This document shows, in pieces, positions 1 through 8,103 of a stretch of DNA of 64,000 nucleotides. The notes below the pieces were generated by a model, which was not told the DNA's origin, searched no databases, and saw nothing but the letters and a program-made list of their open reading frames with translations. The stretch spans positions 62,001 to 126,000 of the forward strand of contig NZ_JBIGHX010000001.1 of NCBI RefSeq assembly GCF_043555885.1. The letters run 5' to 3'. The DNA comes from Pelomonas lactea (GTDB lineage Bacteria > Pseudomonadota > Gammaproteobacteria > Burkholderiales > Burkholderiaceae_C). The position numbers and the translations under genes were made by a program. Position 1 is the first letter of the stretch. Every line of letters starts with the position of its first letter.

Positions 1-36
1 GCTGGCGCCGGACCTGCGGCATGAGGGCTGGGGCCC

Positions 37-3000
37 TCAGCCGCACTGCCCCACGTAGCCACAGGCGGTGCAGAAGTCGCAGCCGTCCTTGTGGATCATC
101 GTGGCGTTGCCGCACTCCGGGCAGGGCTTGCCGGCCTGCACCTGCAGCGTGCCGGCTGCCGCCGCGAGCTTGGGCTCCGGGGCCTGCAGCAGGCCCATGT
201 CGGCCAGCGGCTGGCCCATCTCGTCCAGGATGCCCAGCATCGCGTAGCGGTGGATGACCAGCCGCGCCACGTAGGCCACCGTGGACGGCCACACCTGCTG
301 GCGCCGCTCGCCATTGAGTGACGGCACCGGGGCCATGAAGTGGCCCAGCGGCTCGCCGACGTTGAGCAGCTTGCGCAGCTTCATCGCGATCCAGCCCGGG
401 TCCATGACGCGCATGTCCAGGCTCAGCAGCCGCGCCAGACCGTCCAGCGCCTTGGGGTAGTTGCCCGAGAAGCCCATCGCGCAGGGCCGCATGACGCTGC
501 CGCCGTCCGGCGTGGGCAGCACCACCTCCTTCAGCGTCAGCGTGAACTGCTCGTTGGTGGCCGGGTTGTCCACGTCCACCGCCCAGGCCAGCGTGCCGGA
601 CGTGCCGGTGCGCGGCTCGTTGCGGCTGAACATCGCGTCCACGACGGGCGTGGGGCCGCCCTCCGCCAGCGCGCCCAGCTGCTCGCAGCGCCAGCGGATG
701 ACGGCCGCCGTCGCGGCGACGACGCCGGGGAACAGCCGCTTCTCGCCGCTGGGCGGCATGGGCATCTCGAAGGCACGCTCTTCGGCCACCGTGGCCAGCG
801 CGTCGAGCTTGAGGCGCAGCCAGGCGGCGTCGTTGGTGCGCAGGTCGGTGGACAGCGTCTTGGCCAGTGCGGCCAGGCCGCGCGGCTGCTCGGCGCCATT
901 GACCCAGACCTCGAACGGCAGGTTGCGGCCGAACAGGCCGCCATCGGGGCCGTCCAGCGGCAGCTCGCCGATGAACAGCGCGAAATCGCCGTGCGGATGC
1001 TGGATCAGGTAGCTCCAGGCCGGGTTGCCGCCGGGCATGTCGGGCCGGCTGGGCCAGCGCAGCGACGCGACGACGGCCTGCGGCAGGCGGTCCACCTTCA
1101 GGCGCTGGTTGGCGCCCTCCACGTCGGCGCGCAGCGGCTCCGGCTGCTTGACCTCCGGCGTCACGCTGAGCACCGAGCCCAGCACGCTGTTGGGCCGGTA
1201 GGTCGCCAGCCCCTTCAACTTGCTCTGCCAGGCCTGCACGTACAGGTCCTGGAAGTCTTCGTAGGGGTAGTCGGCCGGCACATTGACCGTCTTGCTGATG
1301 GACGTGTCGATGTACGGCGCCACGGCCGCGACCATCGCAGCGTGATCCGCCGCACTCAATTCGAGTGCGGTGACGAAGGCATCGGACAGCGGCGCATCGG
1401 CGCCGAACAGGTGGCGGTACAGGCGCCAGGCGTGGTCCTCGACCTGGTACTCCTTGAAGCCGCCGCCCTCGGCCTGCGACAGGCGCTTCTTGCGCGTGTA
1501 TGCCCACGAGAACGCCGGCTCGATGCCGTTGCTCGCATTGTCGGCAAAGGCCAGGCTGATGGTGCCGGTGGGCGCGATGGACAGCAGGTGGGAGTTGCGC
1601 AGGCCCTGGGCGCGGATCTTGTCCTTCAGCGCCTGCGGCAAGCGGGATGCGAAGCTGCCGCCGGACAGATACAGGTCGGCGTTGAACAGCGGGAAGCTGC
1701 CGCGCTCGGCAGCCAGGTCGCTGCTGGCGGCATAGGCCGCGTCGCGCATGATCTCGCTGATGCGGCTGGCCATGTCGCGCGCGGCGGGCGTGTCGTAGCG
1801 CAGGTTCAGCATGACGAGCGCGTCGCCCAGCCCGGTGAAGCCCAGCCCCACGCGGCGCTTGTTGGCGGCCTCCTGCGCCTGCGCGGACAGCGGCCAGGGC
1901 GTCACGTCCAGCACGTTGTCCAGCATGCGCGTGGCCACCGCCACGACCTCGGCGAAACCGGCCTCGTCGAACACCGGCTTCGCACTGAACGGGTCGCGCA
2001 CGAAGCGGGTCAGGTCGATGGAGCCGAGGCAGCAGCAGCCGTAGGGGGGCAGCGGCTGCTCGGCGCAGTTGTGGACATACAGACCGTTGGCGTCAAACGC
2101 ATGGACGTGCTCGACAGTGACGTCGTAGACCGCCTCGACGCCATCGGGCGTGATGGCCTCGACCGTGGCCGTGAAGCGCTCGCGGTTCAGTTCGCGGCGG
2201 TAGGCGCTCAGCAATTCGTCCAGGCGCGATTGCTTGGCGCTGTCTTCGAAGCCGACCTGATCTGCATAGCGGCGCAGGTTGTCGCCGCTGATCACCAGCT
2301 CATGCACGGCACGGCGCTCGTAGTCGCGCTCGCCGCCCTGGCCGTCGGGCAGACGCTGCAGGCCGGCGGGATGGCGGTCTTGATAGATCGTGGACGCGAT
2401 GCCCAGCCGCGCCAGCATGCGCTGTGCGGCTTGCAGCTGCATCAGGTCGGCCTGCGTCAGTCGCACGCTGACGCCCTTGTCCTGCGAGCCCTGCACCGAG
2501 CCATCGGCGTCGAACAGCCCGCGCAGCAGACCCCGGTGGAAGCCCGACGACGTGGCCTCCATGGCCGGCGTGATGCGCTTGTTGCCGGGCGTGGCGCCCA
2601 GAGCGCCGGCCAGGTCGCGCAGGCCCGTGGAGGCCAGGCGGAACTCACCCCGGCCGGCGATGGGCCGTTGCCAGCCCTGGAAGTCGGCACGGGAGACGAC
2701 AGCCGCCCGCATCGCCGTCTCGGCGGCACGCATGACGCTGTCCACGCTGGCGGGCCGGTGGCCCACATCGCTGCCCACGGCCTTCAGCTCGGGCGCCCAG
2801 ACGGACAGCACGGCCTTGTCGGCCTTGAGCGTGCCATCGCCGATCAGCAGCCCCAGCAGATAGCCCTCGGCCTCGCTGCGCGGGCCTTCCCAGCCGTCCA
2901 GCGCGCGGTGGTCGTGCAGCATCAGCTCGTCGCCCGGCTTCACGTCGGCAGCCGGCACCCATTCGGCTTCGACGAGGTAGCGCGTCTTGCGCGTCACGCG

Positions 3001-4077
3001 GCGCACCGGGTGGTCGCCGGTCAGGCGCAACGCGTGCCCCTCGCGGGTGCTCAGGCGCACCACGGGCTTCACGCCGGTGGCGAAGAAGCCGGCCGACTCG
3101 GTCGCGTAGGCCTTGCCGTCGACGATGGCATGGAAGGGGCGGCCAATCAGCTCGCCCACCTGGCGCGGGCCGTCGGCGGTCATCGTCCAGGTGTCGGCCG
3201 TCACGCACGGGTTGGTCGCCGCGATGGTCTCGCAGTAGTGCAGGTTGTTGTCGGCATTGATGCGGTCCAGGAACAGCACGCCCGGCTCGGCGTGGTCGTA
3301 GGTGGAGCGCATGACCTGGTCCCACAGCTCGCGGGCGCGCACCTTGCGGTAGACCCACTGGCCGTCGCCGCGCTGGTAGGCACCGGCCTCGATCTGCTCG
3401 GCGCTGGGCTGAGCCTTGTGCGCCAGCTCTACCAGGCCGTCGGCCTGCACGGCCTGCATGAAGGCATCGGTCACGCCGATGGAGATGTTGAAGTTGCGCA
3501 GGTCACCCTGGTCCTTGGCGTGGATGAAGGCTTCGATGTCGGGATGGTCGCAGCGCAGCACGCCCATCTGCGCACCGCGGCGGCTGCCGGCGCTTTCCAC
3601 CGTCTCGCAGCTGCGGTCGAACACGCGCATGTAGCTGATCGGGCCGGACGCGTGGCTGCGCGTGGAGCCCACCCAGGCCCCCGCCGGGCGGATGCGGCTG
3701 AAGTCGTAGCCCACGCCGCCGCCGCGGCGCATGGTCTCGGCGGCTTCGGTCAGCGCGGTGTAGATGCCCGGCACGCCGTCCTCGGCCGTCGCGATGGAGT
3801 CGCCCACCGGCTGCACGAAGCAATTGATGAGGGTCGCCGACAGCTCGGTGCCGGCGGCGGACATGATGCGCCCGGCCGGCACGAAGCCGCGCTGCTGCGC
3901 CTCCAGGAACGCCGCCGCCCAGCGCGCGCGGTCGGCCGGCTTCTCGGCCGCGGCCAGCGCACGGGCCACGCGCTCGCGCAGCTCGTCGGGCGTCTGCTCG
4001 CCGCCCTTGGCGTACTTCTCGATGAGGACTTCGCTGGAGATGTCCTGCACGGGCAGGTCGGTGGTGCTGCTGCTCAC
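37..4077 (-). CDS. nrdJ: Vitamin B12-dependent (class II) ribonucleotide reductase with in-frame intein
   Basis: Reduces ribonucleotides to deoxyribonucleotides with adenosylcobalamin, without needing oxygen. The 1346-residue product is a normal 966-residue NrdJ interrupted by a 380-residue intein (residues 291-670). Extein signatures are the GGGVGYDFSRIRP segment, the active-site junction NP|CAEQPLPPYG, the SIAPTGTIS motif and a C-terminal four-cysteine zinc-ribbon-like tail (CPECG...CTACG). I chose the GTG at 4075-4077 because GAGG lies 8 nt upstream and the protein then begins VSSSTTDLPVQ; the frame stays open further upstream but gives no family-like sequence. A LexA-like palindrome sits directly upstream. 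The frame is complete and I see no frameshift, so the gene should be functional after splicing. Confidence 0.95.
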   Translation of the reverse strand: MSSSTTDLPVQDISSEVLIEKYAKGGEQTPDELRERVARALAAAEKPADRARWAAAFLEAQQRGFVPAGRIMSAAGTELSATLINCFVQPVGDSIATAEDGVPGIYTALTEAAETMRRGGGVGYDFSRIRPAGAWVGSTRSHASGPISYMRVFDRSCETVESAGSRRGAQMGVLRCDHPDIEAFIHAKDQGDLRNFNISIGVTDAFMQAVQADGLVELAHKAQPSAEQIEAGAYQRGDGQWVYRKVRARELWDQVMRSTYDHAEPGVLFLDRINADNNLHYCETIAATNPCVTADTWTMTADGPRQVGELIGRPFHAIVDGKAYATESAGFFATGVKPVVRLSTREGHALRLTGDHPVRRVTRKTRYLVEAEWVPAADVKPGDELMLHDHRALDGWEGPRSEAEGYLLGLLIGDGTLKADKAVLSVWAPELKAVGSDVGHRPASVDSVMRAAETAMRAAVVSRADFQGWQRPIAGRGEFRLASTGLRDLAGALGATPGNKRITPAMEATSSGFHRGLLRGLFDADGSVQGSQDKGVSVRLTQADLMQLQAAQRMLARLGIASTIYQDRHPAGLQRLPDGQGGERDYERRAVHELVISGDNLRRYADQVGFEDSAKQSRLDELLSAYRRELNRERFTATVEAITPDGVEAVYDVTVEHVHAFDANGLYVHNCAEQPLPPYGCCCLGSIDLTRFVRDPFSAKPVFDEAGFAEVVAVATRMLDNVLDVTPWPLSAQAQEAANKRRVGLGFTGLGDALVMLNLRYDTPAARDMASRISEIMRDAAYAASSDLAAERGSFPLFNADLYLSGGSFASRLPQALKDKIRAQGLRNSHLLSIAPTGTISLAFADNASNGIEPAFSWAYTRKKRLSQAEGGGFKEYQVEDHAWRLYRHLFGADAPLSDAFVTALELSAADHAAMVAAVAPYIDTSISKTVNVPADYPYEDFQDLYVQAWQSKLKGLATYRPNSVLGSVLSVTPEVKQPEPLRADVEGANQRLKVDRLPQAVVASLRWPSRPDMPGGNPAWSYLIQHPHGDFALFIGELPLDGPDGGLFGRNLPFEVWVNGAEQPRGLAALAKTLSTDLRTNDAAWLRLKLDALATVAEERAFEMPMPPSGEKRLFPGVVAATAAVIRWRCEQLGALAEGGPTPVVDAMFSRNEPRTGTSGTLAWAVDVDNPATNEQFTLTLKEVVLPTPDGGSVMRPCAMGFSGNYPKALDGLARLLSLDMRVMDPGWIAMKLRKLLNVGEPLGHFMAPVPSLNGERRQQVWPSTVAYVARLVIHRYAMLGILDEMGQPLADMGLLQAPEPKLAAAAGTLQVQAGKPCPECGNATMIHKDGCDFCTACGYVGQCG
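2068..3207 (-). other. Intein with LAGLIDADG homing endonuclease inside NrdJ
   Basis: In-frame insertion of 380 codons exactly before the conserved NrdJ active-site cysteine (ATNP | intein | CAEQPL). Splicing residues are all visible: Cys1 (codon 3205-3207), block B TGDH with the T-x-x-H pattern, a C-terminal block ending YVHN, and Cys as the +1 extein residue. The two dodecapeptides of a DOD endonuclease are present as LLGLLIGDGTL and LRGLFDADGSV, both keeping the acidic residue. It therefore looks splicing-competent and possibly still mobile. The family assignment rests on these motifs; activity is inferred. Confidence 0.93.
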
Positions 4078-4090
4078 GGTGGGCCTCGAA

Positions 4091-4110
4091 TACTGGATGG
4101 ATTTACAGTC
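4091..4110. promoter_or_regulatory. LexA (SOS) box-like palindrome upstream of nrdJ
   Basis: On the minus strand the bases before the nrdJ start read CTGTAAATCCATCCAGTA, fitting CTG-N10-CAG and most positions of the proteobacterial SOS box. It ends 13 nt upstream of the GTG start, where a bound repressor would block transcription. Match by eye only. Confidence 0.45.
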
Positions 4111-4222
4111 TACGCCGCGATGCCGGCCCTGCATGGCCGACCTTGTTGCGGGAGGGGGCGAGGTTGACAGCCCGCCCGGCGCCGCGCCTTGACCGGCCGC
4201 AGAACCCGGCGTGTTCGCGCCG

Positions 4223-4789
4223 TCAGAACGGGTTGATGCTCTTCTCGCGCCGGTAGTGGATGTAGCCCACGCTGGCGCCGGCGCGCAACCCCACGCCCAG
4301 CCGGATGGGTGCCAGTGTGATGCCCTTGAGCCGCTGGTAGTTGATGCCCGCGCCGCCGATGTAGTAGAGGCTGCCGTCCACGCCGGGGAAGCGCTGGTAG
4401 ATGTCGGCGGCCTTGGGCAGGTGATAGACCAGCGTGAACACCTTGGACGCGTTGGCACCCAGGTCGAAGCCGATGGACGGGCCGGCCCAGAACACCTTGC
4501 CGCCGCCACCGCCCTTCATCAGCAGATCGCCCTCGCCGTAGCGCAGGCCCACGGTGATGGCCGCGCCGGCCTCTTGGCCCTTGATGTAGGCGTTGGGGCG
4601 GCCCTGCTCCTTGAACGCCTTCTCGATGACCTTGGCCAGCCCCTCGGTGGTCTGGCCGAAGAAGTCCGTGGCTGCCTTCAGGATGGAGTCCTCGTCGTAG
4701 GTGCCGTCCTTGTCGTCGGCGGCTCCGGCGGGCAGCGCCGCCGTGGCGGCCAGGGCGGCCAGGTGTTGCAGGTGCAGGCGGCGGTACAT
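4223..4789 (-). CDS. Exported DUF1134 family protein
   Basis: A 188-residue protein with an N-terminal signal peptide (hydrophobic segment LAALAATAALPAGAA, probable cleavage after GAA-D). The mature part carries the glycine-rich core typical of DUF1134 (EipA-like), including GQEAGAAITVGLRYGEGDL and WAGPSIGFDLGANASKVF. Family members are periplasmic proteins linked to envelope integrity in alphaproteobacteria; the biochemical role is unknown. The start at 4789 is favoured over the longer frame to 4840 because GGAGA precedes it and the signal peptide then starts at MYRRLHL. It lies downstream of nrdJ on the same strand with a 145-bp gap, so it may be a separate unit. Confidence 0.8.
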   Translation of the reverse strand: MYRRLHLQHLAALAATAALPAGAADDKDGTYDEDSILKAATDFFGQTTEGLAKVIEKAFKEQGRPNAYIKGQEAGAAITVGLRYGEGDLLMKGGGGGKVFWAGPSIGFDLGANASKVFTLVYHLPKAADIYQRFPGVDGSLYYIGGAGINYQRLKGITLAPIRLGVGLRAGASVGYIHYRREKSINPF

Positions 4790-4890
4790 CGTGGGTCTCC
4801 TCGGAACATTCCCCAAGCGGTCCAGCATAAACAAGGGCACGTGAAGTTTGGCCGCTCGTTGCGGCTTGACACGACCTAGACTCCCCGACC

Positions 4891-5325
4891 ATGTCGTCCA
4901 ACCCCGACCTGCAGCGGCTGTCGGCCGCCCTCGAATACGTGGATCTGGCGGCCGGGCTGTACCTGGCCGGCGGCGCCGACCAGGCCGCGCGGCTGCTGGC
5001 CGCCGCGGCCGAGCAGCAGTTGGGCGACCTCGTGCGCCTCATCGACGCCCCCAGCGCCAGCGTGGACACCCGCGAGCTGCTCGCCCGCATTGCGCTGGCG
5101 CACCGGCCCGCCGTGGTCGCACCGCGCCAGGCGCCGGCCCGCGGCTGGAACGAGGAGCCCACGCAGACCGACGCCACCCGCGAGGAGATCGTGGCCTATC
5201 TGCGCGCCGCCTGGTTCATGCTGGAGGCCATGGGGCTGGCGTCGCTGGCGCCGGAGCGGCTGCAGCAGGCCGTGGAGCACAGCACCGTCTTCGCCGGAGC
5301 TGGTGCTCTGGAACCGTTCGTCTAG
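4891..5325 (+). CDS. Hypothetical protein, 144 residues
   Basis: I do not recognise a family. The product is helical and alanine-rich, with no signal peptide or membrane segment. The first third (LSAALEYVDLAAGLYLAGGADQ) resembles an amphipathic helical pair, and the C-terminal part (EEIVAYLRAAWFMLEAMGLASL) another helix. Coding is supported by its position as the first of two consecutive plus-strand genes and by strong third-position GC. The stop lies 34 bp before the PilZ gene, suggesting co-transcription. Confidence 0.6.
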   Translation: MSSNPDLQRLSAALEYVDLAAGLYLAGGADQAARLLAAAAEQQLGDLVRLIDAPSASVDTRELLARIALAHRPAVVAPRQAPARGWNEEPTQTDATREEIVAYLRAAWFMLEAMGLASLAPERLQQAVEHSTVFAGAGALEPFV

Positions 5326-5359
5326 CATCCTCAGCCTGCCCCGCCAACGGGAGACCATC

Positions 5360-5740
5360 ATCAGCACCGAACGCCGCCAATTCGCCCGTGTCGCCTTTGC
5401 CGCCGGCGCCGAGTTGATCACCACGCAGGCCTTGCTGCGCTGCCAGGTCATCGACATCTCACTCAAGGGCGTGCTGCTGCAGCTGCCCGACGGTCCGCCA
5501 CCGCAGGCCGGCATGCCTTGTCTGGTCAAGCTGCCTCTGGGCGACGAACGCGCCGATGTCCACATCGCCATGGCCGGCGAGCTGGCCCATGTGGAGGGCG
5601 GCCACGCCGGCGTGCTGTGCCGCAGCATCGATCTGGAGTCCATCACCCACCTGCGCCGCCTCATCGAGGTGAACCTGGGCGACCCGGCCGCGTCGGAGCG
5701 CGAACTCAAGGCGCTGATTGCCGCGGCCAGCGCGGCCTGA
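5360..5740 (+). CDS. PilZ-domain c-di-GMP receptor, apparent ATC start
   Basis: Single-domain PilZ protein of about 126 residues. Both c-di-GMP-binding signatures are present: RQFAR (RxxxR) close to the N-terminus and DISLKG (D/NxSxxG) about 30 residues later, so ligand binding is expected. PilZ proteins of this type usually begin M(S)TERRQF. Here the matching codons read ATC AGC ACC GAA CGC CGC, preceded by GGGAG 6 nt upstream, so translation seems to start at ATC (5360, or the adjacent ATC at 5357). The nearest standard start in frame is GTG at 5303, inside the previous gene. Either a rare start codon or a single-base change is implied. It lies next to signalling genes and about 10 kb from a c-di-GMP riboswitch. 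Confidence 0.8.
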   Translation: MSTERRQFARVAFAAGAELITTQALLRCQVIDISLKGVLLQLPDGPPPQAGMPCLVKLPLGDERADVHIAMAGELAHVEGGHAGVLCRSIDLESITHLRRLIEVNLGDPAASERELKALIAAASAA

Positions 5741-5795
5741 CCCGGTTCCGTCGCATCGCGCCCCGCCCGCCGGCGGGCCCCGCAGAATGGGCGCC

Positions 5796-6893
5796 ATGGA
5801 GGATCTGAGCCCGCTGCAAGCGTTTCGCCGCATCTGCAACCTGCGCATGCTGGCGGCCGTCTACTACTTCTGCCTGCTGTACGCCTTCTCGCGCTCGCTG
5901 AGCTGGTTCGGCGAGGAAGGCGGCGCCTCGCTGGCCGACGCGCTGTTCGAGCTGGTGCGCTTCAGCCGCCAGTGCCTGCTGACCGGGCTGTCGCTGCTGC
6001 TGGCGGTGGGCCTGGCCGAGGCGCTGCTGGCGCGCCGGCGCTGGCCGCTGCCGGCCCAGCTGGCGGTGCAGGCGCTGGCCGTGGGCGGCGGCGCCGCGGT
6101 AGGCACCTGGCTGCGCTACGCGGTGTCGGCGATGGAGAAGGCCATGCCGTTCAAGCTCGGCTGGGCACTGTCGACGATGGCCGTCTGGATGCTGCTGGGC
6201 GGCCTGGCCTATGCGCTGCTGCTGATCAGCCGCCAGCAGCGCGAGGGCCGCGACCGGCTGGCCCGGCTGTTCCGCGAGCGCGAGGCGCTGAAGACGCAGC
6301 AGACCGAGGCGCAGCTGTCCGCACTGAACGCGCAGATCGAGCCGCACTTCCTGTTCAACACGCTGGCCAACGTCAAGCGTCTGTACGAAACCCAGCCCGA
6401 GCGCGGCCGCAACATGCTGGTTGCGCTGATCGCCTACCTGCGCGCCGCGCTGCCGGGCATGCGCCGGCACGAGTCCACGCTGGCCGACGAGCTGGAGCTG
6501 GTGCGCCACTACCTGGCCATCCTGCAGATGCGCATGGGCGAGCGGCTGTCGTTCGACATCGCCGCGCCGCCCGAGCTGCTGTCGGCCCACCTGCCCACGC
6601 TGGTGCTGCCCACGCTGGTGGAGAACGCGATCAAGCACGGCCTGTCGCCGCTGCCCGAGGGCGGCCGCATCGAGATCAGCGCGCACCACGCCGGCAACGG
6701 CGGCGTGAGCATCGAAGTGAAGGACAACGGCCAGGGCTTCGGTGCGGCCAGCGGCGGCGCGGGCGTGGGCCTGGCCAACACGCGGGCGCGGCTGGCGGCA
6801 CGCTTCGGCGACGCGGCGTCGCTGGAGCTGGAGGCCGTGCTGCCGCGCGGTGTCGTGGCGCGCGTGCGGCTGCCGGCGGAGGCGCTGGCATGA
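5796..6893 (+). CDS. LytS/AlgZ-type sensor histidine kinase
   Basis: Membrane histidine kinase of the His_kinase (LytS/AlgZ) family, 365 residues. The N-terminal 150 residues hold about four hydrophobic segments. A short coiled region (QREGRDRLARLFREREALK) leads to the phosphoacceptor motif LNAQIEPHFLFNTLANVK with intact His, and the ATPase N-box is LPTLVENAIKHGL, followed by a DNGQGFG G-box. It probably phosphorylates the LytTR regulator two genes downstream. The start used is the ATG at 5796; an in-frame ATG at 5787 is equally possible. Between it and the next gene lies one copy of an intergenic repeat. Confidence 0.9.
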   Translation: MEDLSPLQAFRRICNLRMLAAVYYFCLLYAFSRSLSWFGEEGGASLADALFELVRFSRQCLLTGLSLLLAVGLAEALLARRRWPLPAQLAVQALAVGGGAAVGTWLRYAVSAMEKAMPFKLGWALSTMAVWMLLGGLAYALLLISRQQREGRDRLARLFREREALKTQQTEAQLSALNAQIEPHFLFNTLANVKRLYETQPERGRNMLVALIAYLRAALPGMRRHESTLADELELVRHYLAILQMRMGERLSFDIAAPPELLSAHLPTLVLPTLVENAIKHGLSPLPEGGRIEISAHHAGNGGVSIEVKDNGQGFGAASGGAGVGLANTRARLAARFGDAASLELEAVLPRGVVARVRLPAEALA

Positions 6894-6896
6894 CAG

Positions 6897-7034
6897 GGTG
6901 CCCCTCGCCCGGCCTTGCCACGCTGGACGCGGGCAAGTCCAGTCGGTCCCCCGAGGGGACGGCGATGCTTGCCGGCTCGACCGGCCAGCACATCGCCAAA
7001 CGGGCCGGCTTGGGGCGGCCCGGCGCTCGGCCCG
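6897..7034 (+). repeat. Intergenic repeat element, copy A
   Basis: About 138 bp lying between two kinase genes. It shares its whole architecture with an inverted copy at 43266-43404: GGTGCCCCTCGC at one end, then CGGTCCCCCGAGGGGACGGC, GATGCTTGC, a small hairpin of variable sequence, AGCACATCGCC, and a CGGGCCGGCTTGGG...CGGCCCGGCGCTCGGCCCG end. No reading frame is conserved between copies. Confidence 0.75.
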
Positions 7035-7059
7035 GAAATCCTCTGCTGGAGCCCACGAC

Positions 7060-8103
7060 GTGATCCGGCATGTGCTGCATTCCTGGCGCTCCGTGCGCCG
7101 CGGCGAGGTGCTGGTGTTCATCGCCGCCGCGCTGCTGTTCGGCGCGCTGGACCTGACGTCGCTGGTGGAGGTGGACGTCGGCGACCACCTGGTGCCGGTG
7201 CTCGTGCGCCACCTCAGCCTGCCGCTGGTGAGCTGCGCCGTGCTGCTGCTGTGCTGGCTGCCGGCCGCGCGCAGCAGCCCCATCCACCCGGCGCGCCGCG
7301 CCCGCCTCGTGGCGGCCACGCTGCTGGGCTCGGGGCTCATCATCGGCGTTGTCTACCCGCTGGCCGAGCTGGTGCCGGGCACGTCCATCTGCCAGCTCTA
7401 CGCCGCCAAGCACGGCAAGCCCGACTGCAACGCCTTCCGCCTCACGGCGCTCATCGGCGACACGCTGTGGGTCTCCATGCCGGCGCTGATGCTGGTGGGC
7501 ATGCTGGAGTTCCGCGCGCTGCGCCGCCGCCAGGACCAGGCCGCGCAGGACCTGCTGCGCGAGCACAGCCAGCTGCGCCGCCATGCGCTGGGCGCGCGGC
7601 TGGCCGCGCTGCAGGCGCAGGTGGACCCGGCGCTGCTGTTCGACGCGCTGGTGTCCGTGGAGCGCGCCTACGACCGCCACGACCCGAGCGCCAGCGCGCG
7701 GCTGGAGCGGCTCATCCGCCACCTGCGCGTGGCACTGCCGCGGCTGCGCGAGGCCGGCGCCACACTGGGCGGCGAGGCCGAGCTGATCGCCAGCTACCTG
7801 GACCTGCTGCGCGACCTGGGTGGCCAGCCGCCCGCGTTCGAGGCCGAGCTGGGCTCGCGCGGCGCCACGTCGCTGCCGCCCATGCTGCTGCTGCCGCTGG
7901 TGCAGCGCGCGATCCGGCTGGGCGCCGCCGGGCGCTGCTGGCTGGCCGCCGACGGCACCCGCATCACGCTGGGCTTCGACGAGGAAGGCCTGTGCCACGA
8001 GGATGAAGAGCTGGCGTCGCTGCGCGAACGCCTGGCCGTGCTGGATGCGCGGCTGACCTGCACCAGCGGCGCCGGCCGCACCGAATTCGAACTGCAACCA
8101 TGA
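7060..8103 (+). CDS. Degenerate LytS-like histidine kinase paralogue (predicted pseudokinase)
   Basis: A 347-residue membrane protein with four N-terminal hydrophobic segments and a kinase-like C-terminal half that aligns with the preceding kinase. The phosphoacceptor region reads LQAQVDPALLFDALVSVE where the active paralogue has LNAQIEPHFLFNTL, so the catalytic His is Ala and the following Asn is Asp. The ATPase N-box is also altered (LLPLVQRAIRLG versus LPTLVENAIKHG). It cannot act as a normal kinase; a sensory or heterodimer partner role is inferred. The GTG start at 7060 has GGAG 8 nt upstream. Its TGA overlaps the ATG of the response regulator (ATGA). Confidence 0.8.
   Translation: MIRHVLHSWRSVRRGEVLVFIAAALLFGALDLTSLVEVDVGDHLVPVLVRHLSLPLVSCAVLLLCWLPAARSSPIHPARRARLVAATLLGSGLIIGVVYPLAELVPGTSICQLYAAKHGKPDCNAFRLTALIGDTLWVSMPALMLVGMLEFRALRRRQDQAAQDLLREHSQLRRHALGARLAALQAQVDPALLFDALVSVERAYDRHDPSASARLERLIRHLRVALPRLREAGATLGGEAELIASYLDLLRDLGGQPPAFEAELGSRGATSLPPMLLLPLVQRAIRLGAAGRCWLAADGTRITLGFDEEGLCHEDEELASLRERLAVLDARLTCTSGAGRTEFELQP

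Noticed and set aside
340..4167. 1275-codon open frame on the plus strand opposite nrdJ
   Set aside because: Product is an Arg/Ala/Gly/His-rich shadow typical of high-GC antisense frames, while the minus-strand frame encodes every NrdJ and intein motif.
4078..4222. Possible cobalamin riboswitch before the B12-dependent reductase
   Set aside because: The 145-bp space lacks the conserved B12-box and is too short for the full aptamer.
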